DNA of 49,698 nt from Thermoleophilia bacterium (GTDB lineage: Bacteria; Actinomycetota; Thermoleophilia; Gaiellales; JAICJC01). Shown here in pieces: positions 16,479 through 24,689 of the stretch. A program made the translations under genes and the position numbers. The stretch covers positions 1 through 49,698 of the forward strand of contig JAICYJ010000019.1 in the NCBI GenBank assembly GCA_025934255.1, in the 5' to 3' direction. Position 1 is the stretch's first letter. Each line of letters opens with the position of its first letter. Under the pieces are notes generated by a model that did no database searches, was not told where the DNA came from, and saw only the letters and a list, made by a program, of their open reading frames with translations.

Positions 16479-17123
16479 ATGTTCGAGCGCTTCACCGAGC
16501 GTGCCCGGTACGTCGTCGTCCTGGCGCAGGACGAGGCGCGCACGCTCAAGCACAACTACATCGGTACCGAGCACATCCTGCTGGGACTGCTGCGCGAAGA
16601 GGAGGGGCTCGCCGCGCGCGTGCTCGACTCGCTCGGCATCACGGTGGAGGAGGTGCGCGCGCAGGTCGTCCGCATCGTCGGGCTTGGTGGCGAGCCGGCG
16701 GAGGCGAACATCCCGTTCACGCCGCGAGCCAAGAAGATGCTGGAGCTGGCGTTGCGCGAGGCGCTGTCGCTGGGCCATGACTACATCGGCACCGAGCACA
16801 TCCTGCTGGGGCTGGTGCGCGAGAACGAGGGCGTCGCCGCCCGCATCCTGCTCGACTTCGACGCCGACGACGAAAGGATCCGCAGCGAGATCATGCACGT
16901 GCTCTCCGGATCGGCCGGTGAACGCGCTCCGCGTAAAGGGGAGCCCTGGATCATGGTCTACTGCCCGAGTTGCCACACACCGATCGAGTCGATAGGCACC
17001 GAGGTGGCGTCCGGCCGCTTCGTCGTCGAGGGTGACGGCGCGCAGACGTGCCGTGGCTGCGGCGCGGTCTGGCACCTGAGCTACCGCGTGGAGTGGGGGA
17101 CGGCAGGGTATGAGGGCGGGTAG
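16479..17123 (+). CDS. Stand-alone ClpC N-terminal domain protein with C-terminal zinc ribbon
   Basis: 214 residues. The first ~145 form a double Clp_N repeat: FERFTERARYVVVLAQDEARTLKHNYIGTEHILLGLLREEEG and, from residue ~88, FTPRAKKMLELALREALSLGHDYIGTEHILLGLVRENEG. In ClpC this domain binds adaptors and substrates. Instead of the two AAA+ modules there is a zinc-ribbon-like end (CPSC ... CRGCGAVWHL) and a stop. No ATPase follows in the next gene. It may act as an adaptor, decoy or regulator of Clp proteolysis; this is inference. GAGAAT (16466-16471) lies seven bases before the ATG and no ribosome site is visible, so the mRNA is probably leaderless. Confidence 0.85.
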   Translation: MFERFTERARYVVVLAQDEARTLKHNYIGTEHILLGLLREEEGLAARVLDSLGITVEEVRAQVVRIVGLGGEPAEANIPFTPRAKKMLELALREALSLGHDYIGTEHILLGLVRENEGVAARILLDFDADDERIRSEIMHVLSGSAGERAPRKGEPWIMVYCPSCHTPIESIGTEVASGRFVVEGDGAQTCRGCGAVWHLSYRVEWGTAGYEGG

Positions 17124-17143
17124 CGCACCTATGCTCTTCGCTT

Positions 17144-18046
17144 GTGAACCCTCGGCGCCTCTCCTCACGTAGGCGCGGCCAGCTGGCCGTTGCCCTGGCG
17201 GCCATCGCCTGGTCGACGGCGGGCCTGTTCCAGCGTGAGCTCGGCGTCAGCACGGCCACGCAGCTGGCCGGCCGGGCCGGATTCGCGCTGGTGGCGCTGC
17301 TCGGGCTCGTATGGCTGACGGAGCGCGGCAACGTGGTCGGAGCGTTCCGCTCGATCGGCATCGCCGGAGTCGGAGTGGCGGCATGCACGGCGATCGCCTC
17401 CGGCAGCTTCATCGTCGCGCTCAACCACACCACCGTCGCGCACGTGCTCTTCACCCAGGCGATCTCGCCGGTGCTGGCCGCGCTGCTGGGCTGGGTGGTG
17501 CTGCGGGAGCCGGTCACCGGCCGGACATGGGCGGCGATGGTGATCGCGCTGGCCGGCGTCGCCATCATGTTCGGGACGCCCGCCGACGCGGACGTGATCG
17601 GCGACGGCGTCTCGTTGCTGATGTCGTTCGCGTTCGCCGTTGCGATCGTGATCACGCGCCACCGCCGCGACGTGTCCATGATCCCGGCCGTCTGCCTGTC
17701 CCAGGTGATGGTCGTCTGCGTGGCCGCGCCGTTCGCGGCGCCCAGCACCATCACCCGCCACGACCTGCTCTTCCTGGTGCTGATCGGCGCCTTCCAGATG
17801 GGCATCGGCCTGGCCCTGTTCGCGGTCGGCGCGCGGCTGATCAACGCCGCCGAGGTGGCCCTGATCACGCTGCTCGAGGTCGTGCTGGGGCCGCTGTGGG
17901 TGTGGATCGCCTTCTCCGAGACGCCCGACACCGCCACGCTGGTGGGCGGCCTGGTGGTGCTGGTCGCTGTCATCGTCCAGGTCAGCGGCGAGGTACGAAT
18001 GCCGGTGCGGCTGTCGGCAACCGAGGCCGCGCCTCCGCCTCCGTAG
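17144..18046 (+). CDS. EamA/DMT-superfamily membrane transporter
   Basis: 300 residues, ten predicted transmembrane helices in two EamA repeats. The first runs from AVALAAIAWSTAGLFQRELG to GVAIMFGTP; the second starts near GVSLLMSFAFAVAIVITRHRR. The motif HVLFTQAISPVLAALLGWVVLREPVTGRTW, and the matching EVALITLLEVVLGPLWVWIAFSETP in the second half, are characteristic. It probably exports a small metabolite; substrate unknown. GTG start at 17144, eight bases after TATGCT (17130-17135), with no Shine-Dalgarno. Confidence 0.88.
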   Translation: MNPRRLSSRRRGQLAVALAAIAWSTAGLFQRELGVSTATQLAGRAGFALVALLGLVWLTERGNVVGAFRSIGIAGVGVAACTAIASGSFIVALNHTTVAHVLFTQAISPVLAALLGWVVLREPVTGRTWAAMVIALAGVAIMFGTPADADVIGDGVSLLMSFAFAVAIVITRHRRDVSMIPAVCLSQVMVVCVAAPFAAPSTITRHDLLFLVLIGAFQMGIGLALFAVGARLINAAEVALITLLEVVLGPLWVWIAFSETPDTATLVGGLVVLVAVIVQVSGEVRMPVRLSATEAAPPPP

Positions 18047-18060
18047 ATCCGTTCTCTAGG

Positions 18061-18930
18061 ATGCGGCCGGTGCTCGATGTCACCTTCACCCCCGCCGCGC
18101 CCTACCTGCTGGCACGGTCGATCGGCTCGCCCGACCTGTCCCGAAGCTTCCGGGGAAGCGTGCTGCAGCTGGCATACCCGGCCGGAGAGCACGATGCCAC
18201 CGCGCACGTCTGGCAGCGGCACGACGGCACCCTGGGGGCCCGCATCGACAGTCCCGATCCGTGCCTCGCACACGACCGCCTGCACCAGCTGCTCGGCGTC
18301 GGCCTGGACACGACGCCGTTCCTGCGCACGGCGGCCGAGGACCCGCTGCTGGGGCCGATGACGTCGCGCCTGCGCGGGCTGCGGCCGCTGATGCTTGCCA
18401 CGCCCGTACACGCTCTGATCCGGGCTGTGTGCGGGCAGCTGATCCGCTCCTCCGACGCGCTCGCGATCGAGCGGCGCATCATCCGCCGTCTCGGCCGTCC
18501 CTGCGGGCGCTTCACGCTGGCGCCGGCCGCCGAGACGCTCGCGTCGGCGCACCCGGCGCTGCTCGAGCGGGCCGGCCTGTCGCCGAAACGGGCGGTGGTG
18601 CTGACCCGAGCCGCGCGGCGGCTGCGCCTGGAGGCGCTGGCCGGCGATCCCGCCGAGCGGGCGGAGGTCCGCATCCGCCGCGAGCCGGGGCTGGGGGAGT
18701 GGTCGGTGGGCGTGGTGATGGTCTACGGGTTCGGTCGCCACGAGCACGGGCTGGCCGGCGACCTGGCGCTGGTGCGCCTGGCCCGGGCGCTGGGCGTCGA
18801 GAGCGACCGCGAGCTGCTTACGCAGTACGGCGCCTGGCAGGGGCTGGCGTCGATCTGGCTGATGCACCACCCCGGGGCCACCCGGCACTCGTCCTGGCGC
18901 GGTGGAGAGGCGGTCACGATTCCGGTCTGA
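18061..18930 (+). CDS. AlkA-like DNA-3-methyladenine glycosylase (HhH-GPD)
   Basis: 289 residues. An N-terminal ~100-residue AlkA_N-like region precedes a helix-hairpin-helix GPD domain: ALIRAVCGQLIRSSDALAIERRIIRRLG (about residue 120), then the hairpin and catalytic region REPGLGEWSVGVVMVYGFGRHEHGLAGDLALVRLARALG. The Asp in AGDLAL is the expected catalytic aspartate of this superfamily. It should excise alkylated purines in base-excision repair. Start ATG 18061 lies 14 bases after the transporter stop, and the two could share a transcript. Confidence 0.82.
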   Translation: MRPVLDVTFTPAAPYLLARSIGSPDLSRSFRGSVLQLAYPAGEHDATAHVWQRHDGTLGARIDSPDPCLAHDRLHQLLGVGLDTTPFLRTAAEDPLLGPMTSRLRGLRPLMLATPVHALIRAVCGQLIRSSDALAIERRIIRRLGRPCGRFTLAPAAETLASAHPALLERAGLSPKRAVVLTRAARRLRLEALAGDPAERAEVRIRREPGLGEWSVGVVMVYGFGRHEHGLAGDLALVRLARALGVESDRELLTQYGAWQGLASIWLMHHPGATRHSSWRGGEAVTIPV

Positions 18931-18955
18931 AGGGGCCCGTGCGCGGGGCGCCCGG

Positions 18956-18961
18956 TAGACT
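18956..18961 (+). promoter_or_regulatory. -10 element TAGACT before the pgsA-type gene
   Basis: TAGACT at 18956-18961 ends ten bases before the GTG at 18972. The same hexamer with a good -35 is found at 22018-22023. No convincing -35 is present here. The spacing implies a leaderless or nearly leaderless mRNA. Confidence 0.45.
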
Positions 18962-18971
18962 GCCCTGCACA

Positions 18972-19496
18972 GTGCCCAAATGGCTGCCCAACGCGTTGAC
19001 GGCCGCCAGGCTGGTGGCGATCGTCCCGTTCACCATACTTCTGGCCCGGTCCGACGACGCGATCAGCACCGCCGCCGCACTGCTGTTCGCCGCCGCCGCC
19101 TCGACCGACTTCCTGGACGGCTACCTGGCCCGTCACGCCAATGCCCAGTCCCGGTTCGGCCGGATCGCCGACCCGCTGGCCGACAGGCTGCTGATCGACC
19201 TGGCGCTGGTGCTGCTGGTCTACCACCAGCGGCTGGAGTGGTGGCTGGCGGCGCCGGTGCTGCTGCGTGACGCGCTGCTGGCCGCAGTGTTCCGCGCCCG
19301 CCACGAGGCCACCGAGGTGCAGGTGAACATGCTCGGCAAGGCCGGCACCGCCGCCATCATGCTGTCGCTGTTCCTGCTGATGCTGACCGAGCAGAACTGG
19401 CCGAAGGTGCTCTACGTGCTCGGGCTGGTCCTGTCGGTCGCCGCCGGGGCGCGCTACCTGAAGCAGGAGGGGGGTCTCGAATCAAAGCCGTCGTGA
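18972..19496 (+). CDS. pgsA: CDP-alcohol phosphatidyltransferase (phosphatidylglycerophosphate synthase-like)
   Basis: 174 residues with four to six membrane helices. The family signature D-x2-D-G-x2-A-R-x8-G-x3-D-x3-D is complete: DFLDGYLAR then [14 protein letters not shown]. The [16 protein letters not shown] segment is typical of PgsA-type enzymes, which make phosphatidylglycerophosphate from CDP-diacylglycerol and glycerol 3-phosphate. The GTG start gives [14 protein letters not shown], a standard PgsA-like N-terminus. The end overlaps the following nucleotidyltransferase gene. Other CDP-alcohol acceptors, such as inositol phosphate, cannot be excluded. Confidence 0.82.
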   Translation: MPKWLPNALTAARLVAIVPFTILLARSDDAISTAAALLFAAAASTDFLDGYLARHANAQSRFGRIADPLADRLLIDLALVLLVYHQRLEWWLAAPVLLRDALLAAVFRARHEATEVQVNMLGKAGTAAIMLSLFLLMLTEQNWPKVLYVLGLVLSVAAGARYLKQEGGLESKPS

Positions 19497-21991
19497 TGGC
19501 AGGCGGCGAGGGCACGCGCCTGCGCCCGCTCACCTCGAACCAGCCCAAGCCGATGGTGCCGATCGTGGGCAAGCCCTGCATGGAGCACATCATCGACCTG
19601 CTGCGGCGCCATGGCATCGACGAGATCGTGGTCACGGTGGCCTACCTGCCGCAGGTGATCCGCGGCTACTTCGGCGACGGCGAGTCGATGGGCGTGACGC
19701 TGCACTACTCGGTCGAGGAGACGCCGCTCGGCACCGCGGGCAGCGTCAAGCACGCCGAGGCGCTGCTGGACGAGACGTTCCTCGTGATCTCGGGCGACGC
19801 GCTCTGCGACTTCGACCTGACCGCGATCGTGGCGGCCCACAAGGCCGCCGGCGCCGTGGCGACGCTGGGTCTCAAGTCGGTCGAAAACCCGCTCGAGTTC
19901 GGCGTCGTGATCATCGACGAGGATGGACGCATCGAGCGCTTCCTGGAGAAGCCGTCGTGGGGGCAGGTGTTCTCGGACACGATCAACACCGGCGTCTACG
20001 TGCTGGAGCCGGAGGTGCTGCGAAACGTGCCCGCCGACGAGCCCTACGACTTCTCCAAGCAGCTGTTCCCGGCCCTGCTGTCGCGCGGCAAGCACCTGTA
20101 CGGCCACGTCCTGGAGGGCTACTGGCAGGACGTCGGCAACCTGGATCAGTACCGGCAGGCCAACTTCGACGCGCTGGACGGCCGCATCGAGCTCGACCTG
20201 CCGGGCATCCGCCTGCGAGACAACGTCTATCTGGGTGACGGCGTGCAGCTGCCCGAGCTGGGTCAGATCCAAGGCCCGGCCTTCGTCGGCAACTACTCCA
20301 AGATCGAGCCCGGCGCCCGCATCGGCGCCTACTCGGTGCTCGGCCAGAACGCCGTGGTCAAGGATGGCGCCCAGATCGAGCGCAGCGTGATCGACTCCGG
20401 CAGCTACATCGGCCAGAGCGTCCGCATCGAGGGCGCGATCCTGGGCAAGGGCGTGGACGTGCGCGCGCACGCGGTGGTCAACGAGGGCGTGGCGATCGGC
20501 GACGAGTGCTCGATCGGCTCGCAGTCGGTGCTGGCGCCGAACGTGAAGGTGTACCCGTTCAAGACGATCGAGGCCGGCGCAGCCATCCACTCCAACCTGA
20601 TCTGGGAGTCTCGCGGCATCACGACCCTGTTCGGCCGCGACGAGGTGAGCGGCCTCGTCAACGTCGACATCACGCCCGACGTGGCGTCCCGGATCGGGAT
20701 GGCCTACGGCACCACGCTTGCGCGCGACGCGCGGATCGTGGTCAGCCGCGACGCCAACCCGGCCGCGCGCATGATCAAACGGTCGCTGATCTCGGGCCTG
20801 GCCGCGACCGGCGTCAACGTCTCCGACCTGCGGGTGGCGATGCCGGCGGTGGCGCGGCACCAGCTCAAGATCGACGAGCGGGCGGGCGGCGTTCACGTCC
20901 AGATCTCGCAGGATGACCCGGAGGTGGTCGAGATCCGGTTCTTCGAGGCACCCGGCATCCTCGTCTCCGACGCCACCATCAAGTCGATCGAGCGCACCTA
21001 CTCGCGGCAGGAGTTCCGGCGGGTCTCGGCAACCGAGATCGGCCGGCTCAGCTACCCGTCGCGGGCGACCGAGATCTACGTGCAGGACCTGCTCGAGATC
21101 CTGGACGTGGCCGCGATCCGCGCACGCGGGTTCCGGATGGTGCTGAACTACGCGCACTCGCCGGCCTCGCTGGTGGTGCCGAACATGATCGGCGACCTCG
21201 GGGTCGAGCTGATATCGATGAACACGCCGGTCGACGTCGGCGACCTGCCGACCAAGACGCACGAGCAGTCGCTGGCGGAGACGGCGCAGATGGTGCGGGC
21301 CGTCGGCGCCGCGCTGGGCGTGCTGCTGGACATCGCGGGCGAACGGATCTGGCTGGTCGACGAGACCGGGCAGCCGATCGCGGCGGAGACGACGCTGCTG
21401 CTGCTGCTGCGCGAGCTGTCGGCCCAGACCGCAGTCGGGACGCTGCTGGTGCCGGTGACGGAGACGTACGAGGTGGAGCACGTGGTGAACGGCTCCTCCA
21501 ACCGGGTCGAGCGCACCCAGGCTACGCTGCACTCGCTGCTGTCGGCGGCCACCGAGGATGGGGTGCTGTTCGCTGGCGCATCCGGCGGCGGCTACGTGTT
21601 TCCCGACTTCCTGCCCGCCTACGACGCGCTGGCGTCGACCGGCAAGGTGCTCGAGATCATGGCCCGCTCGCCGGCCACCCTGTCGGAGCTGGCCTCGGGC
21701 CTGCCCGAGATCACGCGCGTGCACACCCAGGCACCCTGCCCGTGGGCGGTCAAGGGCACGGCCATGCGGCTGCTGATCGAATCCACCAAACGGCTGCGCA
21801 CCGACCACACGGACGGGCTCAAGGTGTTCGAGAAAGGCGGGTGGGCGCAGCTGATCCCCGACCCCGACGAACCAGTGTTCCACATCTACGCGGAGGGGCG
21901 CACGCGGCAGGACTCCATGCGGCTGGAGGCGAAGTACCGCGCCATGTTGGAGGAGATCGTCTCCGCCCAGCCGGCTGAAACCCTCAACTAG
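19493..21991 (+). CDS. Fusion of mannose-1-phosphate guanylyltransferase-type nucleotidyltransferase and phosphomannomutase-like domains
   Basis: 832 residues if started at GTG 19493. Residues 1-235 are a sugar-nucleotidyltransferase ([37 protein letters not shown]). About 245-370 are left-handed beta-helix hexapeptide repeats ([26 protein letters not shown]). The rest matches the alpha-D-phosphohexomutase fold. The mutase looks impaired: the phosphoserine motif TASHNP is replaced near residue 464 by [11 protein letters not shown], and the metal loop DGDADR by DIAGER (about 612). In-frame codons before the GTG read Ile-Lys-Ala-Val, completing the usual first strand, and AGGAGG (19465-19470) is best placed for an ATC start at 19481. 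Likely role: GDP-mannose or another NDP-sugar for envelope glycans. Confidence 0.85.
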   Translation: MMAGGEGTRLRPLTSNQPKPMVPIVGKPCMEHIIDLLRRHGIDEIVVTVAYLPQVIRGYFGDGESMGVTLHYSVEETPLGTAGSVKHAEALLDETFLVISGDALCDFDLTAIVAAHKAAGAVATLGLKSVENPLEFGVVIIDEDGRIERFLEKPSWGQVFSDTINTGVYVLEPEVLRNVPADEPYDFSKQLFPALLSRGKHLYGHVLEGYWQDVGNLDQYRQANFDALDGRIELDLPGIRLRDNVYLGDGVQLPELGQIQGPAFVGNYSKIEPGARIGAYSVLGQNAVVKDGAQIERSVIDSGSYIGQSVRIEGAILGKGVDVRAHAVVNEGVAIGDECSIGSQSVLAPNVKVYPFKTIEAGAAIHSNLIWESRGITTLFGRDEVSGLVNVDITPDVASRIGMAYGTTLARDARIVVSRDANPAARMIKRSLISGLAATGVNVSDLRVAMPAVARHQLKIDERAGGVHVQISQDDPEVVEIRFFEAPGILVSDATIKSIERTYSRQEFRRVSATEIGRLSYPSRATEIYVQDLLEILDVAAIRARGFRMVLNYAHSPASLVVPNMIGDLGVELISMNTPVDVGDLPTKTHEQSLAETAQMVRAVGAALGVLLDIAGERIWLVDETGQPIAAETTLLLLLRELSAQTAVGTLLVPVTETYEVEHVVNGSSNRVERTQATLHSLLSAATEDGVLFAGASGGGYVFPDFLPAYDALASTGKVLEIMARSPATLSELASGLPEITRVHTQAPCPWAVKGTAMRLLIESTKRLRTDHTDGLKVFEKGGWAQLIPDPDEPVFHIYAEGRTRQDSMRLEAKYRAMLEEIVSAQPAETLN

Positions 21992-21994
21992 AGC

Positions 21995-22023
21995 TTGAGG
22001 AATCTCGATGTGCCGGGTAGACT
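21995..22023 (+). promoter_or_regulatory. Promoter TTGAGG-N17-TAGACT for the RsiG-like/FHA/MerR operon
   Basis: TTGAGG (21995-22000), exactly 17 bases, then TAGACT (22018-22023). Transcription would begin about 20 bases before the ATG at 22051. This is the best match to a housekeeping promoter in the window. Confidence 0.65.
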
Positions 22024-22050
22024 TCGTTAACCCCGCCGATTGGAAACCGC

Positions 22051-22308
22051 ATGGACGTTCTGCCCGATTTCGCGACCCTTGACGACGACGCACTTCGCAG
22101 CCTGATCGACGAGCACGTGCGCGAGGAGGAGGAGATCTCCTACCGCCGGCGGCTGCTGCACGGCCGCATCGACATCCTGCGGGCCGAGCTGGTCGACCGC
22201 ATCAAGCGCCGCCACGGCGGTGACGAGACGCTGGCGGTCGACATCGACCGGCTGACCGAGATCCTCGCCCACAAGGGGCCTCCAGAGCTTTCCGACGAGG
22301 CGACGTAG
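22051..22308 (+). CDS. RsiG-like c-di-GMP-binding anti-sigma family protein (single motif)
   Basis: 85 residues, predicted helical hairpin. Residues 26-41 contain E(X)3S(X)2R(X)3H(X)3D (Glu26, Ser30, Arg33, His37, Asp41), in the context REEEEISYRRRLLHGRID. Streptomyces RsiG, the anti-sigma factor of WhiG, binds c-di-GMP through E(X)3S(X)2R(X)3Q(X)3D on each helix of a coiled coil; Rubrobacter RsiG has one such motif and works as a homodimer. This protein has one motif with His for Gln. It is first in an operon with a zinc-ribbon FHA protein and an FtsR-like regulator. The family assignment comes from the motif and length; no WhiG-type sigma gene is in the window, so the partner is unknown. 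Confidence 0.72.
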   Translation: MDVLPDFATLDDDALRSLIDEHVREEEEISYRRRLLHGRIDILRAELVDRIKRRHGGDETLAVDIDRLTEILAHKGPPELSDEAT

Positions 22309-22311
22309 CGC

Positions 22312-22764
22312 GTGTACTGCCCCGAGTGCGGACACCACAACCGCGAATCGGCGCGGTTCTGCGGGCGGTGTGGTGCCAGCCTGATCGAGTTGACCGAGGG
22401 CGAGGCCACCGTCAGCTTCACCCCGCCGGCAGAGCCGGGGGCGGACAGCGGCGTGATGGAGGCCGTGGTCGAGGGTGCGACGCTGGTGATCCGGCTGGGC
22501 GGCGGGCGCGCCGGCGACCAGTTCCCGGTGGGGCCGTCGATCACCTCCATCGGCCGCGCCCCGGAGAGCGACGTGTTCCTGGACGATGTCACCGTCTCCC
22601 GCGAGCACGCGGTGCTGGAGCAGCGCCAGGACGGCATCCACATCGTCGACCAGGGCAGCCTGAACGGCACCTACGTGAACCGCGAGCGGGTCGAGGACGC
22701 CCGGCTGAGCGACGGGGACGAGCTGCAGATCGGCAAGTACCGGCTGGCATTCATCGAGAACTGA
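22312..22764 (+). CDS. Zinc-ribbon plus FHA domain protein (GarA-like position)
   Basis: 150 residues. Residues 1-25 form a zinc ribbon (YCPECGHHNRESARFCGRCG). Residues ~65-150 are a forkhead-associated domain with the phosphothreonine-binding residues: SIGRAPESDVFLDD, VSREHAVLE and GSLNGTYVN. FHA domains read Thr phosphorylation by Ser/Thr kinases. The gene lies between the RsiG-like gene (three-base gap) and the MerR gene, matching the garA-ftsR order of mycobacteria. The GarA N-terminal ETTS/ETTE phospho-acceptor motif is missing and is replaced by the zinc ribbon, so metabolic control as in GarA is not assured. GTG start. Confidence 0.85.
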   Translation: MYCPECGHHNRESARFCGRCGASLIELTEGEATVSFTPPAEPGADSGVMEAVVEGATLVIRLGGGRAGDQFPVGPSITSIGRAPESDVFLDDVTVSREHAVLEQRQDGIHIVDQGSLNGTYVNRERVEDARLSDGDELQIGKYRLAFIEN

Positions 22765-22767
22765 GCA

Positions 22768-23457
22768 ATGGCCGCAGAACCTGACACCCTTCCCTCCAAT
22801 CTCACCATCGGCGCGGTCTGCCGGATGCTGGGCGAGGAGTTCGACGACATCTCGATCTCGAAGATCCGGTTCCTGGAGGACCAGAAGCTGATCGCCCCCC
22901 GGCGCACCCAGGGCGGCTATCGCCTGTTCAGCCTGGACGACGTGGAGCGGCTGCGGGCGATCCTGCGCATGCAGCGCGACGAGTTCCTGCCGCTGGCCGT
23001 GATCCGCGACATGCTGACGCAGGGCGTCTCGCGCCCCACGGGAACCCGCCGCCGGCGCGCACGCGCCCTCGCGCAGGCGGATCGGCAGCTGACGCTCGAG
23101 GATCTCGTCGGCGAGACCGACGCCGACCTGCGCTTCATCCAGGAGCTGGAGGAGTACGGGCTGCTCGAGGGGCGGCGCACCGGCCTGCCGAAGCCATACA
23201 CGCGCACGGACGTCGAGATCGTGGCGCTCTGCCAGCGGCTGGCCCGCTACGGCGTGGCCGCGCGCCATCTGAAGGCGTTCCGCTCGGCGGTGGGCCGCGA
23301 GGCGGGGCTGCTGGAGCAGATCCTGGCGCCGTCGCTGCGCTCATCGAACGCCGACCGGCGCGAGGCCGGGCTGGAGGAGCTGGAGGCGCTGGCGGAGCTG
23401 ACCAGCGATCTCACGCACCTGCTGCTGGTGCGTGACCTGCGCCACTCCGTGCGCTGA
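22768..23457 (+). CDS. ftsR: MerR-family transcriptional regulator, FtsR-like
   Basis: 229 residues. The N-terminal winged HTH (LTIGAVCRMLGEEFDDISISKIRFLEDQKLIAPRRTQGGYRLFSLDDVERLRAIL) has the insertion and the ISKIRFLE wording typical of the actinobacterial FtsR subgroup rather than metal-sensing MerR proteins; no effector cysteines are present. A helical C-terminal region (EDLVGETDADLRFIQELEEYGLLEGRR) follows. In Corynebacterium FtsR activates ftsZ, so a cell-division role is likely. It is three bases downstream of the FHA gene. Convergent with apt, two bases apart. Confidence 0.75.
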   Translation: MAAEPDTLPSNLTIGAVCRMLGEEFDDISISKIRFLEDQKLIAPRRTQGGYRLFSLDDVERLRAILRMQRDEFLPLAVIRDMLTQGVSRPTGTRRRRARALAQADRQLTLEDLVGETDADLRFIQELEEYGLLEGRRTGLPKPYTRTDVEIVALCQRLARYGVAARHLKAFRSAVGREAGLLEQILAPSLRSSNADRREAGLEELEALAELTSDLTHLLLVRDLRHSVR

Positions 23458-23459
23458 GC

Positions 23460-23987
23460 TCAGCTGTCGTAGCTGATCAGCGAGTGCACCCTGTAGGGGT
23501 ACAGCTTGTCGCGCCCGCCCAGGAAGGTCAGCTCGACCACGAACGCCAGCCCCACGACCTCGGCCCCCAGCTGCTCGACCAGCTCGATCTTGGCCTTGGC
23601 GGTGCCGCCGGTGGCCAGCAGGTCGTCGTGCACGAGCACGCGCGCCCCCTTGGGCAGGGCATCGACGTGCATCTCGAGGGCGTCGAAGCCGTACTCGAGC
23701 GCGTACTTCGCGCCGACGGTGAGGTAGGGGAGCTTGCCCGGCTTGCGAGCGCAGACGAACCCCGATCCCAGCTTGTAGGCGAGCGCCGATCCGAGGATGA
23801 ACCCGCGCGCTTCGGCCCCGACGACGTAGTCGACGTCGAGCGGCCGTGCCCACTCCGCCAGGTCGTCGACGGCCGCCTCCAGTGATTCGGCGTCCGCCAG
23901 GAGAGGCATGATGTCCTTGAACACGATCCCCGGCCGGGGAAAGTCGGGGATGTCACGGATCTTGCTGCGAAGGTCGGGGTGGCCCAT
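23460..23987 (-). CDS. apt: Adenine phosphoribosyltransferase
   Basis: 175 residues, normal family length. It salvages adenine to AMP with PRPP in the cytoplasm. Diagnostic stretches: DIPDFPRPGIVFKDIMPLL near the N-terminus, VVGAEARGFILGSALAYKLG, ARKPGKLPY, and the PRPP-binding loop VLVHDDLLATGGTAKA (about residues 118-133). TACAAT on this strand (24003-23998) lies ten bases before the ATG, implying a very short or absent leader. Confidence 0.93.
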   Translation of the reverse strand: MGHPDLRSKIRDIPDFPRPGIVFKDIMPLLADAESLEAAVDDLAEWARPLDVDYVVGAEARGFILGSALAYKLGSGFVCARKPGKLPYLTVGAKYALEYGFDALEMHVDALPKGARVLVHDDLLATGGTAKAKIELVEQLGAEVVGLAFVVELTFLGGRDKLYPYRVHSLISYDS

Positions 23988-24064
23988 GGGCGTCGCGATT
24001 GTAGCGGCCGGACTGCGACCCGCGGCTAATCCAGAGGCGCCGCGCGGTCGATAATTGAGGTGTC

Positions 24065-24679
24065 ATGTACGACGTGTTACGAGCCAGCTACCGGTTCCAC
24101 TGCCCGCACAGGCCTGAGGGGCAGCTACGGACGGTGGCGCTGTCGCGGTTCCGCAGCATCGAGCGGCTGCCGGGCGCGGCCCATCCGGCCGTCTTCCGCG
24201 TCACCTACCTGTGCGACTGCGGCGACGACCACGTGGGGCTGGTGGCGCACGACGACCTGGACTACGGGCCGATCGCGGCCACGCCGGTGGAGTTCCGAAA
24301 CCTGGTGACGGGCCGCACGGAGCCGGTGGCGGGCGAGCTGGTGGAGCTGACCCGGGCGCAGGTGCAGAAGGGCAACTGGCCCTGGAAGCTGTTCTGCGGG
24401 CGCGAGGCCAAGCTGAAGCCGGTGTTTCCGTCCAGCCTGGCGCTCGTGTCCCCGGCCGACAGCGAGCTGGTGGGCGTCGCGATGCACTGCCCGAGCTGCG
24501 GCGAGCTGTCCCTGAACGTGGTCAGCGAGGCGCACCTGGACGTGCCCTTCTACCACGACCGGGTGGTGCGCCTGATCGACCGGCCCTTCCTGGATTCGCG
24601 CGATCTCACGGTCGACGACTTCCACGAGCGCCTGTGGTCGGCTGGCTTCGACGCCGAACGCGCGAAGCTGGCGTCCTGA
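24065..24679 (+). CDS. Hypothetical protein with cysteine-rich motifs
   Basis: 204 residues, no recognised family. Probable metal-binding positions: FHCPH near the N-terminus, YLCDCGDDH (about residue 50), LFCGRE, and MHCPSCGELS (about residue 143). A C-terminal helical part follows (LTVDDFHERLWSAGFDAERAKLAS). Predicted soluble, possibly zinc-binding. GATAAT (24050-24055) sits nine bases before the ATG, with no Shine-Dalgarno. Convergent with the GGDEF gene. Confidence 0.7.
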   Translation: MYDVLRASYRFHCPHRPEGQLRTVALSRFRSIERLPGAAHPAVFRVTYLCDCGDDHVGLVAHDDLDYGPIAATPVEFRNLVTGRTEPVAGELVELTRAQVQKGNWPWKLFCGREAKLKPVFPSSLALVSPADSELVGVAMHCPSCGELSLNVVSEAHLDVPFYHDRVVRLIDRPFLDSRDLTVDDFHERLWSAGFDAERAKLAS

Positions 24680-24689
24680 GCCGGCCGGG

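Noticed and set aside
15234..17168. A 644-codon minus-strand frame extending apbE upstream
   Set aside because: The apbE domain begins at GTG 16094; the extension overlaps the 91-residue gene and is antisense to the Clp_N gene.
19454..22093. An 879-codon open frame on the - strand
   Set aside because: It is antisense to the nucleotidyltransferase fusion, with composition dominated by His, Arg, Asp, Gly and Val; no domain is visible, while the opposite strand has clear motifs.
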